64,000 bases of DNA, from NCBI RefSeq assembly GCF_009905215.1, contig NZ_CP047593.1, forward strand, positions 3,786,900 through 3,850,899. The letters run 5' to 3'. A model generated the notes under the pieces. That model ran no database searches, was not told the origin of the DNA, and was given only the letters and a program-made list of their open reading frames with translations. Each line of letters starts with the position of its first letter. Within the stretch, counting starts at the first letter, position 1. Shown here piece by piece: positions 17,342 through 26,662 of this stretch. The DNA is from Tichowtungia aerotolerans. GTDB taxonomy: Bacteria; Verrucomicrobiota; Kiritimatiellia; Kiritimatiellales; Tichowtungiaceae. The position numbers and the translations under genes were made by a program.

Positions 17342-18565
17342 TTATTCGGAGACAATGCGATAAAAAGATGCCGTCGGGGACATGCTGTTGCTAACCGTTT
17401 GCATTCCACCGGCCCCGGTAATACCGGTGACAATATTGCTCCAGATTCCATCGGTCAGATCAAGACACCGCTGCAAAGCATACGAATGGCCGGAAGCACC
17501 ATTAAAGGAAACCACCGCATCGCTGCCCTCAGTGTCCACGGTAATATCACCGATCTCGGGAGTTACAGGAATAACCGGGGAATCGACTTCAAGCAGCACG
17601 GCATCCCGTCCATCCGTATCGTGAATGAGATTCAGGGTTGTGCCCGCAGCAAACGAGTTGGTGTCGATGTTGAACTTGAGCATGCCTTGGTTCATCGAAC
17701 CGCCTGTTGCACCAACGATTAATTCATACGTGCCGGACTGGACGTTTTCCGTTCCCGTGATGTTGATCTCCGCATTCCAATCGTACCAGAACTTATTGGC
17801 ACTCACTGTAGACACCCCGTTGTCATCAAAAACAAAGTTCATCCGACTGTCACGTGCCAACGTCACATACGAGGAAATATTGAGCTGGGCCTCACTGCCA
17901 TTAACCGTCATTTCGGCGGCAGTAACATAGTCTTTCACCCCGACCAACAATGTATTCACATTCACCGTGGCAGCATCACTCACCAACATTTTCACTGAAT
18001 CCGCCGTTCCCTGAACATCTCCAAGCAAAACATTATCAGCATCCAATTCGCCGCCTTGCAGATCAATCAGGCTGACTCCATTCGTATCTGAATTCACTTT
18101 CACGTCAGCGAAATAACCGATTCCTCCGACCGTTTCGTCACCAATCTGCAATACTCCATGGTCATCATTGTCTGTACCAAGACACAACAATTTGCGGTTA
18201 TTTTCGGCTCCGATCGTTCCGCCGAGAACCTTCACGGTTCCATGCCCGGCAGTCCAATAGCCCAGCTGAAGCCCTTCGGTGTTCCATAAATACAGGAGAG
18301 TACCTTTTACGATCAGCGTTCCCGGTGCCGACGCGCCGACAAACACGCGTGTTGCAGTTGCATCCGTACCCGCCTGAATCGTGCAGGTTTTTGAACCGTT
18401 CACCACCACCGGATTCCCGTACGTTCCGGCATCATCCGGCACACTCCCCAGCGTCCAGTTAGCGGTATCATTCCAGTCCCCTGCCCAAGGAACAAAACTG
18501 TTGTTTGCCGCGAAAACGGACAGTGAACACAACCATGCTGTTATCAATACAATGACTCTTCTCAT
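17342..18565 (-). CDS. Secreted passenger-like beta-repeat protein
   Basis: The 407-residue product has a signal peptide (MRRVIVLITAWLCSLSVFA) then AANNSFVPWAGDWNDTANW, a start shared with the fusion protein at 26721. The body consists of repeated beta-strand units rich in Gly, Asn and Thr (GTLIVKGTLL, LLCLGTDNDDHGVLQIGD), like autotransporter passenger or PEP-type repeats. It ends TASFYRIVSE, the common C-terminal tail of exported proteins here. The ATG at 18565 has AAGGAG upstream; the longer frame from 18610 does not. Its promoter is nearly identical to that of the fusion gene. It is probably exported to the cell surface and may bind or present polysaccharide; this is inferred. Confidence 0.75.
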   Translation of the reverse strand: MRRVIVLITAWLCSLSVFAANNSFVPWAGDWNDTANWTLGSVPDDAGTYGNPVVVNGSKTCTIQAGTDATATRVFVGASAPGTLIVKGTLLYLWNTEGLQLGYWTAGHGTVKVLGGTIGAENNRKLLCLGTDNDDHGVLQIGDETVGGIGYFADVKVNSDTNGVSLIDLQGGELDADNVLLGDVQGTADSVKMLVSDAATVNVNTLLVGVKDYVTAAEMTVNGSEAQLNISSYVTLARDSRMNFVFDDNGVSTVSANKFWYDWNAEINITGTENVQSGTYELIVGATGGSMNQGMLKFNIDTNSFAAGTTLNLIHDTDGRDAVLLEVDSPVIPVTPEIGDITVDTEGSDAVVSFNGASGHSYALQRCLDLTDGIWSNIVTGITGAGGMQTVSNSMSPTASFYRIVSE

Positions 18566-18626
18566 CTTCTGTTCTCCTTTCCGGGGATCCGCAACCACAC
18601 TCGTATGCAATTTAACATCACCCTTT

Positions 18627-18655
18627 TTTCTAAATTATTTTAGCCGTTTGGTCAA
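18627..18655 (-). promoter_or_regulatory. LacI-type promoter/operator of the passenger-like gene
   Basis: TTGACC (18650-18655), a 17-nt spacer and TAGAAA (18627-18632) form a promoter on the minus strand. The palindrome CTAAAWTAWTTTAG (18630-18643) fills the spacer and overlaps the -10. The same arrangement precedes the gene at 26721. The LacI regulator at 29329 is the likely ligand-responsive repressor, by inference. Confidence 0.65.
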
Positions 18656-18687
18656 ATCATTTTTCCGGCTTTGTTCAGTGTATTCAT

Positions 18688-21498
18688 TTATGATCCGTAA
18701 ACGCGGACTTCATAAATGCGCGCCTGCCTATCGCCATGCGTGGCATCCACCCAGACCCGAAGTTTTGAAGTACGCCGAGCGGTAAACGTGTGGATACGGT
18801 GGCGCTGGAAATTGCCTCTCTCTTCAACGACCGGCACCCACCGACCGTTTTCCTCAACTTCGACGCGGTAGTCGCGCACGCACTGCGCCGGAAAAGCGGG
18901 CGTATCAAAGTTGCGGCAGTTCAGGTCGGTATCGAACGTCAGCTGAACCCGACCAATCGAAGCCGCTTTTTCAAAATCCAGCTGCAGCCACTGAGGCATT
19001 GGCTGATCCGCCGCACTGGCCCACTGGTTCATCGACTGTTCCGACGGACGCGGAATGCCGTTCACGGCCGCAGATGCCGGTGAACTCCCGCCGGCGGCCA
19101 GTTCTTCGTCCGTAAACAGCATCATCGATCCGCCGGGAATACTGCTCCATTTCCAGTCGCTGCCCCACGTACGCGCCCCGCCGTCAACCGTCCCTTTACG
19201 AAGGAACCATGAAACCGAATCGAGCTTATCAATAATCACCCACAGGTAGTCGGCATCAAATGACTGATTAATCTGGAACGGGACCCAGTGCCGGCCGGGC
19301 TCGACCTGCCCCCACTTGATAAGCAGATCCTCCCTCGACGACGTATCCTGCGGACCGGACGCCGCGCGGATGCGCAGGTTCACGCGCTGCCCGACCCCGG
19401 CCTTTGACTCCATCAGCGCCAGCAGAGAAGAAAGCTTCTTTCCTTTTTCCCACGGAATAATGCAGCCACGCCCGCTGGTCAGTTCCGCCGGTTTTCCGGT
19501 CAGATCTCCGGCCACTTCATCAAATGGACGGCTCGCCTGCTCACTGGATGCCGAGCAAACCGCGGTGCGGGCCAGATCGGCCGAGTCCTCGTTTTTCAGT
19601 CCCGGAAACCACTGGTCGTTTTTGAGCAGAGTCTGCTGCAGCTCTTTCAAACGGCTCTGCCCGATACCGCGCGGCGTCATTCCGTATTTCACTGCCAGCG
19701 CCGCGGCGGTTCCAACGGCCTGCCCCACTGTCGCCAATGTAGACTGCACGCGCACATGGCCCAGCGCAACGTGCGATACGCTGATGTTGCGGCCGGCCAT
19801 CAGCAGGTTGTCAACATTTCGAGAGTAGCAGCAACGGTATGGAATCAGGCTGATCGGCATATGATCCACGCACATGAACGGGCCCTCTCTGCCGGAAAAA
19901 ACGCCTTTAGGATGATGCACATCGAGGCCCCATCCGGCATAGGCAACCGCGTCTTCGAACGGTTCAACGCGCAGGGCCTCCGGGTGCGTCAGCACATGAT
20001 CGCCCAGCAGGCGGCGGGATTCGCGCTTCGCAAACCAGGGCGGAATAAACTCCATCTCGTAACTGCGCGCTTCATCCCGGCGTTCCCATGTGTTTTTAAT
20101 CCAGTTCCACATGCCGAAATAGATTCGCAACAGTTCGTCGCGCGCCTGTTCGGCTTCGTAAAGATCGTCCATTTTTCCATCATATTCAAACCACCAGTCG
20201 CCGGTCTGGAACCATTTCAGACTCCGTCCGAATTCGGGATTGGCCGGAAAATCATAGGCCCACGCCGGACGCTGAAAAGGAACGTCCACCCCGGTTCGTT
20301 CCGTAAGCCAGAAGGTGCCTTTAGGGCCAGCCAGCAGACTGCCACTCATGGTCACATTATCGGCAACCGCCGGCGCATATTTTTCGCCGTACTCGCTCTG
20401 AGATTCGCGCCCAAGCCGGTAATCCGCCCCAGCATAATAACCGAGCCACGCGTCACCGGTGGCATCCACAAACATTTTTCCGTTCAGGCGAACGGTTTCA
20501 TAGGTGCATACATCAAATGCCTCCACCGCATCGATAATCGAGCCGGTTTTGTAAACCTTGTTGATGTGCTTGTTCTTAAAAACAGTCAGATTGTTTTCCT
20601 CATCTGCGAGACGACCGAAAGCCAGACTCATCTCCTTGGCGTCAAACCGGGCCCGGATGCGGGTGGCTTCTTCACAGATACCGCCTTCGCGGGCGTTGGG
20701 ATGGTGCTGGTCGGCACCGTTAAAATTCACGCCCAGTTCCAGACTGGCATTCCCGCCCAGAACCGGGCGGTCGGTCACCAGCGCGACCTTCAGCCCGAGG
20801 CGTGCGGCGGCAAGTGCGGCCGGAGCGCCGGCCGGTCCGGCACCGGCAACAATCAAATCGAATGAACCACCATCTTTCGGCTTTTCCGGAAGCTGCATAA
20901 GACGAGCCCGAAGTATTTTCATTTCATCCACACCGGATGGAGGGACAAAGGATGGATCTTCGCTTAGAAGAATGGCATCGCAGCGTCCGTAATAGCCGGT
21001 CAAATCATGCAGAACCAGCGAATGCATTCCGGCAGAAAGTTCCTGAATCCCGGCATCCTCCCAAATCCACTCGTCGCTGTCAGCAGCGCCGAATTCCCGA
21101 TTCAGTTTTTTACCGTTCAGCACCACCTGAAAGCGCCCGGGCCTGGTTGCACGGTCCCAGTTGCGGGCACGTACCCAGATACGAACCGGCTTTGCTTCCG
21201 GCATCGTAAACATCATTTTCGCATCTTCGACCGGTCGCCCGGTTCCGGCGGCCAGCAGAACGCCGGACCCCATCAGGTGCGCAAACTGCGTATCGTAGAC
21301 CCAGCCGCCATAATCAGAAAAATCGGCGGCATTGATCCACATGGATCCGTCCACCCATTTCGGATCTCGGCGGGCTTTACGGAAGCCGAGAACTTTTTCG
21401 ACATAATCCTGATAGGTTTCTTCACCGAATGCTGAAAGTACAAACGGAACACTTCCTGCCAGCCCAATCTGCGCTAAAAATCTGCGTCGATTAAACAT
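18688..21498 (-). CDS. Tat-exported FAD-dependent oxidoreductase with discoidin-like C-terminus
   Basis: This 936-residue protein is a longer paralogue of the oxidoreductase at 245-2683. It has a twin-arginine signal (NRRRFLAQIGLAGSVPFVLS), an N-terminal carbohydrate-binding-like region, and the FAD Rossmann motif LIVAGAGPAGAPAALAAARLG. The family segment GRESQSEYGEKYAP follows, and a discoidin-like C-terminus (PQWLQLDFEKAASIGRVQLTF) closes it. About 120 extra residues lie before the last domain. I choose the ATG at 21498 with GAGGAG upstream; it overlaps the end of the symporter gene by 8 nt. It is the last gene of the locus B operon. An oxidative step on a sugar or uronate is inferred; the substrate is unknown. 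Confidence 0.87.
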   Translation of the reverse strand: MFNRRRFLAQIGLAGSVPFVLSAFGEETYQDYVEKVLGFRKARRDPKWVDGSMWINAADFSDYGGWVYDTQFAHLMGSGVLLAAGTGRPVEDAKMMFTMPEAKPVRIWVRARNWDRATRPGRFQVVLNGKKLNREFGAADSDEWIWEDAGIQELSAGMHSLVLHDLTGYYGRCDAILLSEDPSFVPPSGVDEMKILRARLMQLPEKPKDGGSFDLIVAGAGPAGAPAALAAARLGLKVALVTDRPVLGGNASLELGVNFNGADQHHPNAREGGICEEATRIRARFDAKEMSLAFGRLADEENNLTVFKNKHINKVYKTGSIIDAVEAFDVCTYETVRLNGKMFVDATGDAWLGYYAGADYRLGRESQSEYGEKYAPAVADNVTMSGSLLAGPKGTFWLTERTGVDVPFQRPAWAYDFPANPEFGRSLKWFQTGDWWFEYDGKMDDLYEAEQARDELLRIYFGMWNWIKNTWERRDEARSYEMEFIPPWFAKRESRRLLGDHVLTHPEALRVEPFEDAVAYAGWGLDVHHPKGVFSGREGPFMCVDHMPISLIPYRCCYSRNVDNLLMAGRNISVSHVALGHVRVQSTLATVGQAVGTAAALAVKYGMTPRGIGQSRLKELQQTLLKNDQWFPGLKNEDSADLARTAVCSASSEQASRPFDEVAGDLTGKPAELTSGRGCIIPWEKGKKLSSLLALMESKAGVGQRVNLRIRAASGPQDTSSREDLLIKWGQVEPGRHWVPFQINQSFDADYLWVIIDKLDSVSWFLRKGTVDGGARTWGSDWKWSSIPGGSMMLFTDEELAAGGSSPASAAVNGIPRPSEQSMNQWASAADQPMPQWLQLDFEKAASIGRVQLTFDTDLNCRNFDTPAFPAQCVRDYRVEVEENGRWVPVVEERGNFQRHRIHTFTARRTSKLRVWVDATHGDRQARIYEVRVYGS

Positions 21499-22921
21499 CG
21501 TTTTTCTCCTCATCAATATTACCTCGATCCGCTTCCAGTCTGGCTCGCACGTCATAAGCATCTTTTTCGGTGATCGGATATTTCATCAGCAGAATGAATC
21601 CGGTGATAAAACCGATCACCGGCACACCAAGGTCGAAGAGCCGCAGCTTCAAAATGGCGTCCGCGGTCTGCTCCGGCAGCTCCGCATCGTAGCCGGTCAG
21701 GTTAATCAGAAAACCGGACACGCCGAGCGCCATCGAAAGACCAACCTTCCACGACCAGCCGTAAACGGCGCTGAACATGCCTTCGCGCCGGGTTCCGGTT
21801 TCCAGCTCATCCGCATCCACAGAGTCCGGAAGCATCGAGTTGATCATGACCGATGAGGCAATGAAACCCGACCCCATGAACATCAGCGGGATCAGCGAGA
21901 GCCACGGATTGGCCGGCGTGATCAGCCACCATTTGGAGAGCGACGCAACAGACGCCACAACAATAAATGCCAGCACGGTGTTCTTTTTGCCGATCTTGGT
22001 GGAGATCCAGGTGATCACCGGCACCATCATGATGTTGGTCAGCCAGTACGCCGCCTGCCCCCACATAATCAGACCGGCCGCCTCAGACTCAACACCGCTG
22101 TACATATAGTAAACGCAGATGTAGTAGCCCATTGGACCGACCATGGTGGCTCCCATCAGGAGAATCGCCGTAGAAAGGCACAGAATCAGAAACGGTTTCA
22201 CGCGAAGCGTCTGTTTGGCACTTTGAACCAGACTGATTTTTTCCTGTGCTGCCGACTGCTTTGCATAGGGATGTTCCCTGGGAAAAACAGAGGCAACGAT
22301 GCCAAGTACGACAAAAATAAACGCCACGCCGAGAGATACAATCCGCATGCCTTCAATCTTGTCGTCGAAGACACTGCGCGTGCAGAACCAGATCAGAGCG
22401 CCCGCCAGAAACGCCCCGATCGGCTGGAGGAAATCGCGATAGGCTACAATGCGTGTACGCTCGTGATAGTCCGGGCTCATTTCCATGCCCAGCGCAAAAT
22501 AGGGAACAGAAAAGACGGTTACGCCCAGATAGAAAAACAAGGTGGTGACAATCAGCCAGCCGACATAAAACGCATCCGAGTACTCTCGGGGGAACCACCA
22601 GATTGCAGCAAAGGCAATCGCGGTAAACAGAGACCCGGCCAGAATCCACGGACGCCGACGGCCAAACCGCGAACGGGTGTTGTCGCTCACCTTTCCCATA
22701 ACCGGATCGGTGATTGCATCCCACAAGCGGGAAACCGCGGTGATAAGACCAATCACGGCCGGATTCATCCCCAGCACCACATTAAAGATGGGATTCACCA
22801 TCTGGAAGTAGGAGTTAACCATCAGGCCGTAGTTAATCATTCCGCTGCCGTATGCCAGTTTGCGCGGTCGGGCGACGCGGTCTTCCGGTTTGGTAATGTG
22901 GTGTTCTGCTTTGTCGCTCAC
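21491..22921 (-). CDS. GPH-family sugar:cation symporter
   Basis: The 476-residue membrane protein has twelve predicted hydrophobic segments. It carries the GPH (glycoside-pentoside-hexuronide) signature around the first loop: DAITDPVMGKVSDNTRSRFGRRRPWILAG. Members such as MelB and UidB import oligosaccharides or uronides with Na+ or H+. The start is GTG, overlapping the TGA of the upstream glycosidase as GTGA, with GAGAGGA eight nt ahead, so translation is coupled. It is the only sugar transporter in either polysaccharide locus, no SusC/SusD pair being present. It therefore probably imports the product released by the locus B enzymes. Confidence 0.95.
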   Translation of the reverse strand: MSDKAEHHITKPEDRVARPRKLAYGSGMINYGLMVNSYFQMVNPIFNVVLGMNPAVIGLITAVSRLWDAITDPVMGKVSDNTRSRFGRRRPWILAGSLFTAIAFAAIWWFPREYSDAFYVGWLIVTTLFFYLGVTVFSVPYFALGMEMSPDYHERTRIVAYRDFLQPIGAFLAGALIWFCTRSVFDDKIEGMRIVSLGVAFIFVVLGIVASVFPREHPYAKQSAAQEKISLVQSAKQTLRVKPFLILCLSTAILLMGATMVGPMGYYICVYYMYSGVESEAAGLIMWGQAAYWLTNIMMVPVITWISTKIGKKNTVLAFIVVASVASLSKWWLITPANPWLSLIPLMFMGSGFIASSVMINSMLPDSVDADELETGTRREGMFSAVYGWSWKVGLSMALGVSGFLINLTGYDAELPEQTADAILKLRLFDLGVPVIGFITGFILLMKYPITEKDAYDVRARLEADRGNIDEEKNDV

Positions 22922-24075
22922 TTTTTATTCCTCTCAAAGCGGTCTTCAAAAATACGGGCCGCGGGAGTCAAAGCTCCGTCCTGATACACACTGAAGGGTG
23001 GCATGATGTCGTAATCGAACAGCATAATTTCACCAAAGGTCAGATCACTAAACGGTTTGCTTTCCAGCGCACGGATAAAAATGCGGAACTGTTTCAGTCG
23101 ATCTTCTTCGGCCAGCTTGACATTGTTCAGCCAGCCGGCATAACCCCATTCCGAAATATAGATCGGCTTATCTTTGCCCGCATTCCGGATCAACGGCTTC
23201 AGCTTTTTCTCAATATAATAAGAGGCCGTCTCCACGCCGGTTCCCGGGTCAAGATCCATTTTTTCGGGATACATGTGCACACCGACCCCGTCGGCATACC
23301 GAAAAGCATTATCACGGCTGCCTGCCAGCGAATGGCGACCGCCGAGAATATCCAAAAACAAAGACGGGTCGATTACGCTGCCGCTGACTTTCGCAAGAAA
23401 CTGATCATCCGGGCGCGCATATCCGCAGGTGACCAGCTTCGGTTTCAACTGCGGTTCTTTCTCAAACACCTGGTCAACAATGCGCCGCGCCTCTTTGAGG
23501 ATTAATCGGTATTTGCGGATTCCCGCGGCCCATTGTCCAACAAATTCATAGTCGCGGTAATTCTCATCGGTAATGAATGCACCCCCTTCCACCAACGGAA
23601 GATCGCCGTTGAACGCCGCCCAGTTCAGCTCGTTAAACAACTGAACGGCCTCCACCTTCAAACGGCCTTCGCGCAGCGTCACCATGTAATAGCGGAACAG
23701 TGTCAGAAACTGATCTTCATTGATTTCAGAAAGTGGCGGAAGGTCGTAAATCACCTCATCGTCGCCGTCGCGGATCGGCGTGCCGGGATCAAAATAAATG
23801 TCCTTTTCGGGACTGAGAACCAGCAGAACCACATCCACACCCAGCTTATTGCAGTAGCGAATGTGTTCATACGTCGGCAGGTGCGGCAGCGGCATCGCCA
23901 ACCGGATGCTCTTCACGCCCAGAGCATGGATTTCATCCAGAATTTCAAACTGCCGCTCTTTGCTTTCCACCCAGGCCAGGTTGGTGCGGTTAATTCCCAG
24001 CTTAAGCGTTTCCCCCTGCGCGAGGGAACGTCCTAAAAGGATGGAAACACACATAAATAAAACAAAGCATTTCAT
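22918..24075 (-). CDS. Secreted clan GH-A-like glycoside hydrolase
   Basis: The 385-residue product has a signal peptide (MKCFVLFMCVSILLGRSLAQG) and a TIM-barrel layout. FNELNWAAFNGDLP near residue 149 supplies a probable acid/base Glu after Asn. PIYISEWGY near residue 309 supplies a probable nucleophile Glu. Both are clan GH-A features (GH5, GH39, Asl1-like). The ATG at 24075 lies 16 nt past the previous stop and has GAGGA before it. It shares the sequence NGDLPLVEGG with the C-terminal half of the fusion protein at 26721. It sits in the operon between a nucleoside hydrolase and a symporter. The glycosidic bond it cuts is unknown. Confidence 0.85.
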   Translation of the reverse strand: MKCFVLFMCVSILLGRSLAQGETLKLGINRTNLAWVESKERQFEILDEIHALGVKSIRLAMPLPHLPTYEHIRYCNKLGVDVVLLVLSPEKDIYFDPGTPIRDGDDEVIYDLPPLSEINEDQFLTLFRYYMVTLREGRLKVEAVQLFNELNWAAFNGDLPLVEGGAFITDENYRDYEFVGQWAAGIRKYRLILKEARRIVDQVFEKEPQLKPKLVTCGYARPDDQFLAKVSGSVIDPSLFLDILGGRHSLAGSRDNAFRYADGVGVHMYPEKMDLDPGTGVETASYYIEKKLKPLIRNAGKDKPIYISEWGYAGWLNNVKLAEEDRLKQFRIFIRALESKPFSDLTFGEIMLFDYDIMPPFSVYQDGALTPAARIFEDRFERNKK

Positions 24076-24091
24076 ATTCATTCCTCTGTAA

Positions 24092-25039
24092 TCAAACCAG
24101 AACGGGTTGCCGAATATTCCCCGGAACAGTTTCACCGTGCAACAAACGATTTACGAGAAACTCTTCAAAGGCTCTGAGATCCTTCCAGGCCGTCGCACAC
24201 CGGATGGCTTTCCCGGACGGATCAATCCGGGTACAGGCATCCTCCGTAACCACCAACGGCAGTTCCTCCATTTCCAACCACTCTTCGCTGAAGGTCAAAT
24301 ACGTTGCGACCGTGTCATAAAGCACCGAAGTATGCGCCGGCAGTTCGTGTATTTTCTGTTTCTCTTCGAGCCAGTACCTGTAGTTGGCCAGGATGGCCCG
24401 CACCAACGGATCTGTACCGGCCCGGAGTTTCTGATACAGAGCGCCCGACAGCGCAACCAGCCCGCACGTATCAAGCGGAGTCAGCGTGATCTTCCAATCA
24501 CTGGAAAAAACCGTCCGCGCAGCGGTTGGATCAAGATATACATTCCATTCCGCCGCTGTTTCCTCCGTGCCGTCGTACCCCATATACACAGAGCCCTGCA
24601 TGCCGACAACCCGAGAGTTTTCCACAATATCCGGAGCCCGCGCCAGCGCCAGCGCCAGGTTGGTCATCGGGCCGATCGACAACACCGTAACCGGATCCGG
24701 CGAATTGCGAATCGTGTCAATCAGAGCCTGCACGCCATCGTCATGCACCCGTCCGGGATAATCCGCCAGACTGTAGTGTTCAACCCACGGCTGCTGCGGA
24801 TAGCAGACATGTTCGTCATTCGCCGGCCCGATGCCGACCGCCACGTCGGTTCGCCCCGCAAGCTGCAGCATTTTCGCGGCCAGCCTGGCACGATAGGCAG
24901 TATCGGCGGCGACCGTGGTCACCAGCTTCAAATCGAGCTCCGGCGATTTGAGAATCATCGCCAGCGCCCAGGTATCATCCATATCGGTTCCGATATCTGT
25001 ATCCAGAATTAGTGGAACCGGCTTCTTTAAATCAGTCAT
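24092..25039 (-). CDS. Nucleoside hydrolase-like protein
   Basis: The 315-residue protein begins PLILDTDIGTDMDDTWALAM, carrying the DxDxxxDD calcium-binding cluster of the inosine-uridine nucleoside hydrolase superfamily. TVLSIGPMTNLALAL and EWNVYLDPTAARTVF follow, as in active members. There is no signal peptide, so it acts in the cytoplasm. The ATG follows GGAGTAGAGTG and the upstream sulfatase stop by five nt. In a sulfatase/glycosidase/symporter operon, a nucleoside is an unexpected substrate. Ribose- or other N/O-glycoside hydrolysis of an imported saccharide is a possible alternative. The specificity cannot be read from sequence. Confidence 0.9.
   Translation of the reverse strand: MTDLKKPVPLILDTDIGTDMDDTWALAMILKSPELDLKLVTTVAADTAYRARLAAKMLQLAGRTDVAVGIGPANDEHVCYPQQPWVEHYSLADYPGRVHDDGVQALIDTIRNSPDPVTVLSIGPMTNLALALARAPDIVENSRVVGMQGSVYMGYDGTEETAAEWNVYLDPTAARTVFSSDWKITLTPLDTCGLVALSGALYQKLRAGTDPLVRAILANYRYWLEEKQKIHELPAHTSVLYDTVATYLTFSEEWLEMEELPLVVTEDACTRIDPSGKAIRCATAWKDLRAFEEFLVNRLLHGETVPGNIRQPVLV
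24492..24506. repeat. TTCCA-N5-TGGAA palindrome
   Basis: Exact copy inside the nucleoside hydrolase gene; the arms do not extend further than six bases. Confidence 0.6.
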
Positions 25040-25044
25040 TCACT

Positions 25045-26562
25045 CTACTCCTTCAGCGACCCATCATGCGCTGCCATTTCCTCTTCAAAACTCAGGATGA
25101 CCTGAACAGCATGCTCTCTATGCTCCGGCCAGTACCATCCGGGCTCGATCCACTTCGGCGGTGTGTTCAAAGCATTCCATTTGTCCTGCATCGCTGTCAT
25201 TTTCTGAAGCTGTTCGGGATATTGAGCACTCAAATCGTTTTTCTCGCCGATATCTGTTTTCAAGTTAAACAGGCCGGTTTCACCGCTCTGTGAAACAAAG
25301 TCATATTTCCAATCGCCGTCGCGCACGCCGACCGTATGATTCCGGCCGAGCCAACGGCGGGCAAACACACCGTCGCGTGCAGACATGGAAGCCTGCCCCA
25401 GCAGAAACGGAAGCTGATTGAAACCATCCAGATTGCGGTCCGTCGGAACCGGCAGGCCGGCAGCAGCCAGCAGCGTTGGATAAATATCCAACGAAGATAT
25501 AATTCCATCCGTACGACCGGCCTTCAGCCTGGCCGGCCAATGAACCACAAACGGAACATGACAGCCGCCTTCAAAGGTTTCCCCCTTCTGTCCGCGAAGC
25601 CGTCCGTTACTGGCCAGCTCGGGATTTTCAACAATCCCGCCGTTATCGCTGAGATAAATGATCATCGTGTTATCAAGAAGCCGCTCTTTTTCCAGTTTGT
25701 CACGAACCTGTCCGACCCCCCGGTCCAGGGCGTAAATCATCGCAGCATACTTGCGGCGTTTTTCACTCTGAATATGGCTGAATTTTTCCAGATCCTCCGG
25801 CTTGGCTTCGAGCGGCTTGTGCGGGGCATTATAAGCCAGATACAGAAAGAACGGCCGCGTTTTGTTCCGATCAATAAAGTCGACAGCCTCATCGGAAAAG
25901 ATGTCCGTAAGATAGCCGGTTGTTTCCACATACTCCCGGTTGTGAAGAATCGGCAGCATATAGCTGATAGCCTCCGGATTCGGGGATACCGCCGGCTGAT
26001 CTTTTTTCGCGTTCATAAACTGCCAGTCACGCATTCTCTTGTAATCGGCCGGCCAGTAGTTGTGGCCGCCGCCGAGAAATCCAAAGAAGAAATCGAACCC
26101 GCGGTTGTTCGGGTGATGTTTTTCGGTGGCGCCCAGATGCCACTTGCCGATCACACCGGTGCGATATCCGGCGGTCCGAAGATCCTGTGCAAAAAAACGC
26201 TGCTCAAGCGGCACTCCCCAGTCCTCATCCGTCTGGGAAAACGGCGTGTTAACCTGCAACCCGAAACGATGAGGATAACGACCGGTCATCAGGCCGGTCC
26301 GGCTTGGGCCGCACACAGGATGGCATACATAGCCGTTCTCAAAAACGAGTCCCTTGGCTGCCAGCTGATCAATGTTCGGCGTAACAATATCCGGACTGTC
26401 CTGAAATCCAACATCAGCATATCCCTGATCATCTGCCATGATAATGATAAAATTCGGCTGTTCCGCACACTGCAGAGCACTGCATGACGCTGAAACACCG
26501 GCAGAGAACCCGCCGAAAACCAGCCATTTAACTGCACATGATTTTATTTTCATACCGTTCAT
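25045..26562 (-). CDS. Secreted sulfatase, family S1
   Basis: This 505-residue S1 sulfatase has an N-terminal export signal and the metal-binding IIMADDQGYADVGF segment. The formylglycine signature CGPSR lies near residue 84, and GKWHLG and IYLSDNGG motifs follow. Length and motif order are those of a complete enzyme. I take the ATG at 26562, preceded by GGAGGA eight nt upstream, not the ORF start at 26589. It is the first gene of the locus B operon (sulfatase, nucleoside hydrolase, glycosidase, symporter, oxidoreductase) and is divergent from the fusion gene. Their shared 158-nt region contains the LacI-type operator. Confidence 0.94.
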   Translation of the reverse strand: MNGMKIKSCAVKWLVFGGFSAGVSASCSALQCAEQPNFIIIMADDQGYADVGFQDSPDIVTPNIDQLAAKGLVFENGYVCHPVCGPSRTGLMTGRYPHRFGLQVNTPFSQTDEDWGVPLEQRFFAQDLRTAGYRTGVIGKWHLGATEKHHPNNRGFDFFFGFLGGGHNYWPADYKRMRDWQFMNAKKDQPAVSPNPEAISYMLPILHNREYVETTGYLTDIFSDEAVDFIDRNKTRPFFLYLAYNAPHKPLEAKPEDLEKFSHIQSEKRRKYAAMIYALDRGVGQVRDKLEKERLLDNTMIIYLSDNGGIVENPELASNGRLRGQKGETFEGGCHVPFVVHWPARLKAGRTDGIISSLDIYPTLLAAAGLPVPTDRNLDGFNQLPFLLGQASMSARDGVFARRWLGRNHTVGVRDGDWKYDFVSQSGETGLFNLKTDIGEKNDLSAQYPEQLQKMTAMQDKWNALNTPPKWIEPGWYWPEHREHAVQVILSFEEEMAAHDGSLKE

Positions 26563-26662
26563 AAAACTCTTCCTCCGAACCAAAGTCAACGAAAAACTAA
26601 ACTGTTTCAGATTTGCAGATCAAAGGGAATCACCGCCGCCCAGACCCCCGATGCGTTCCGGC

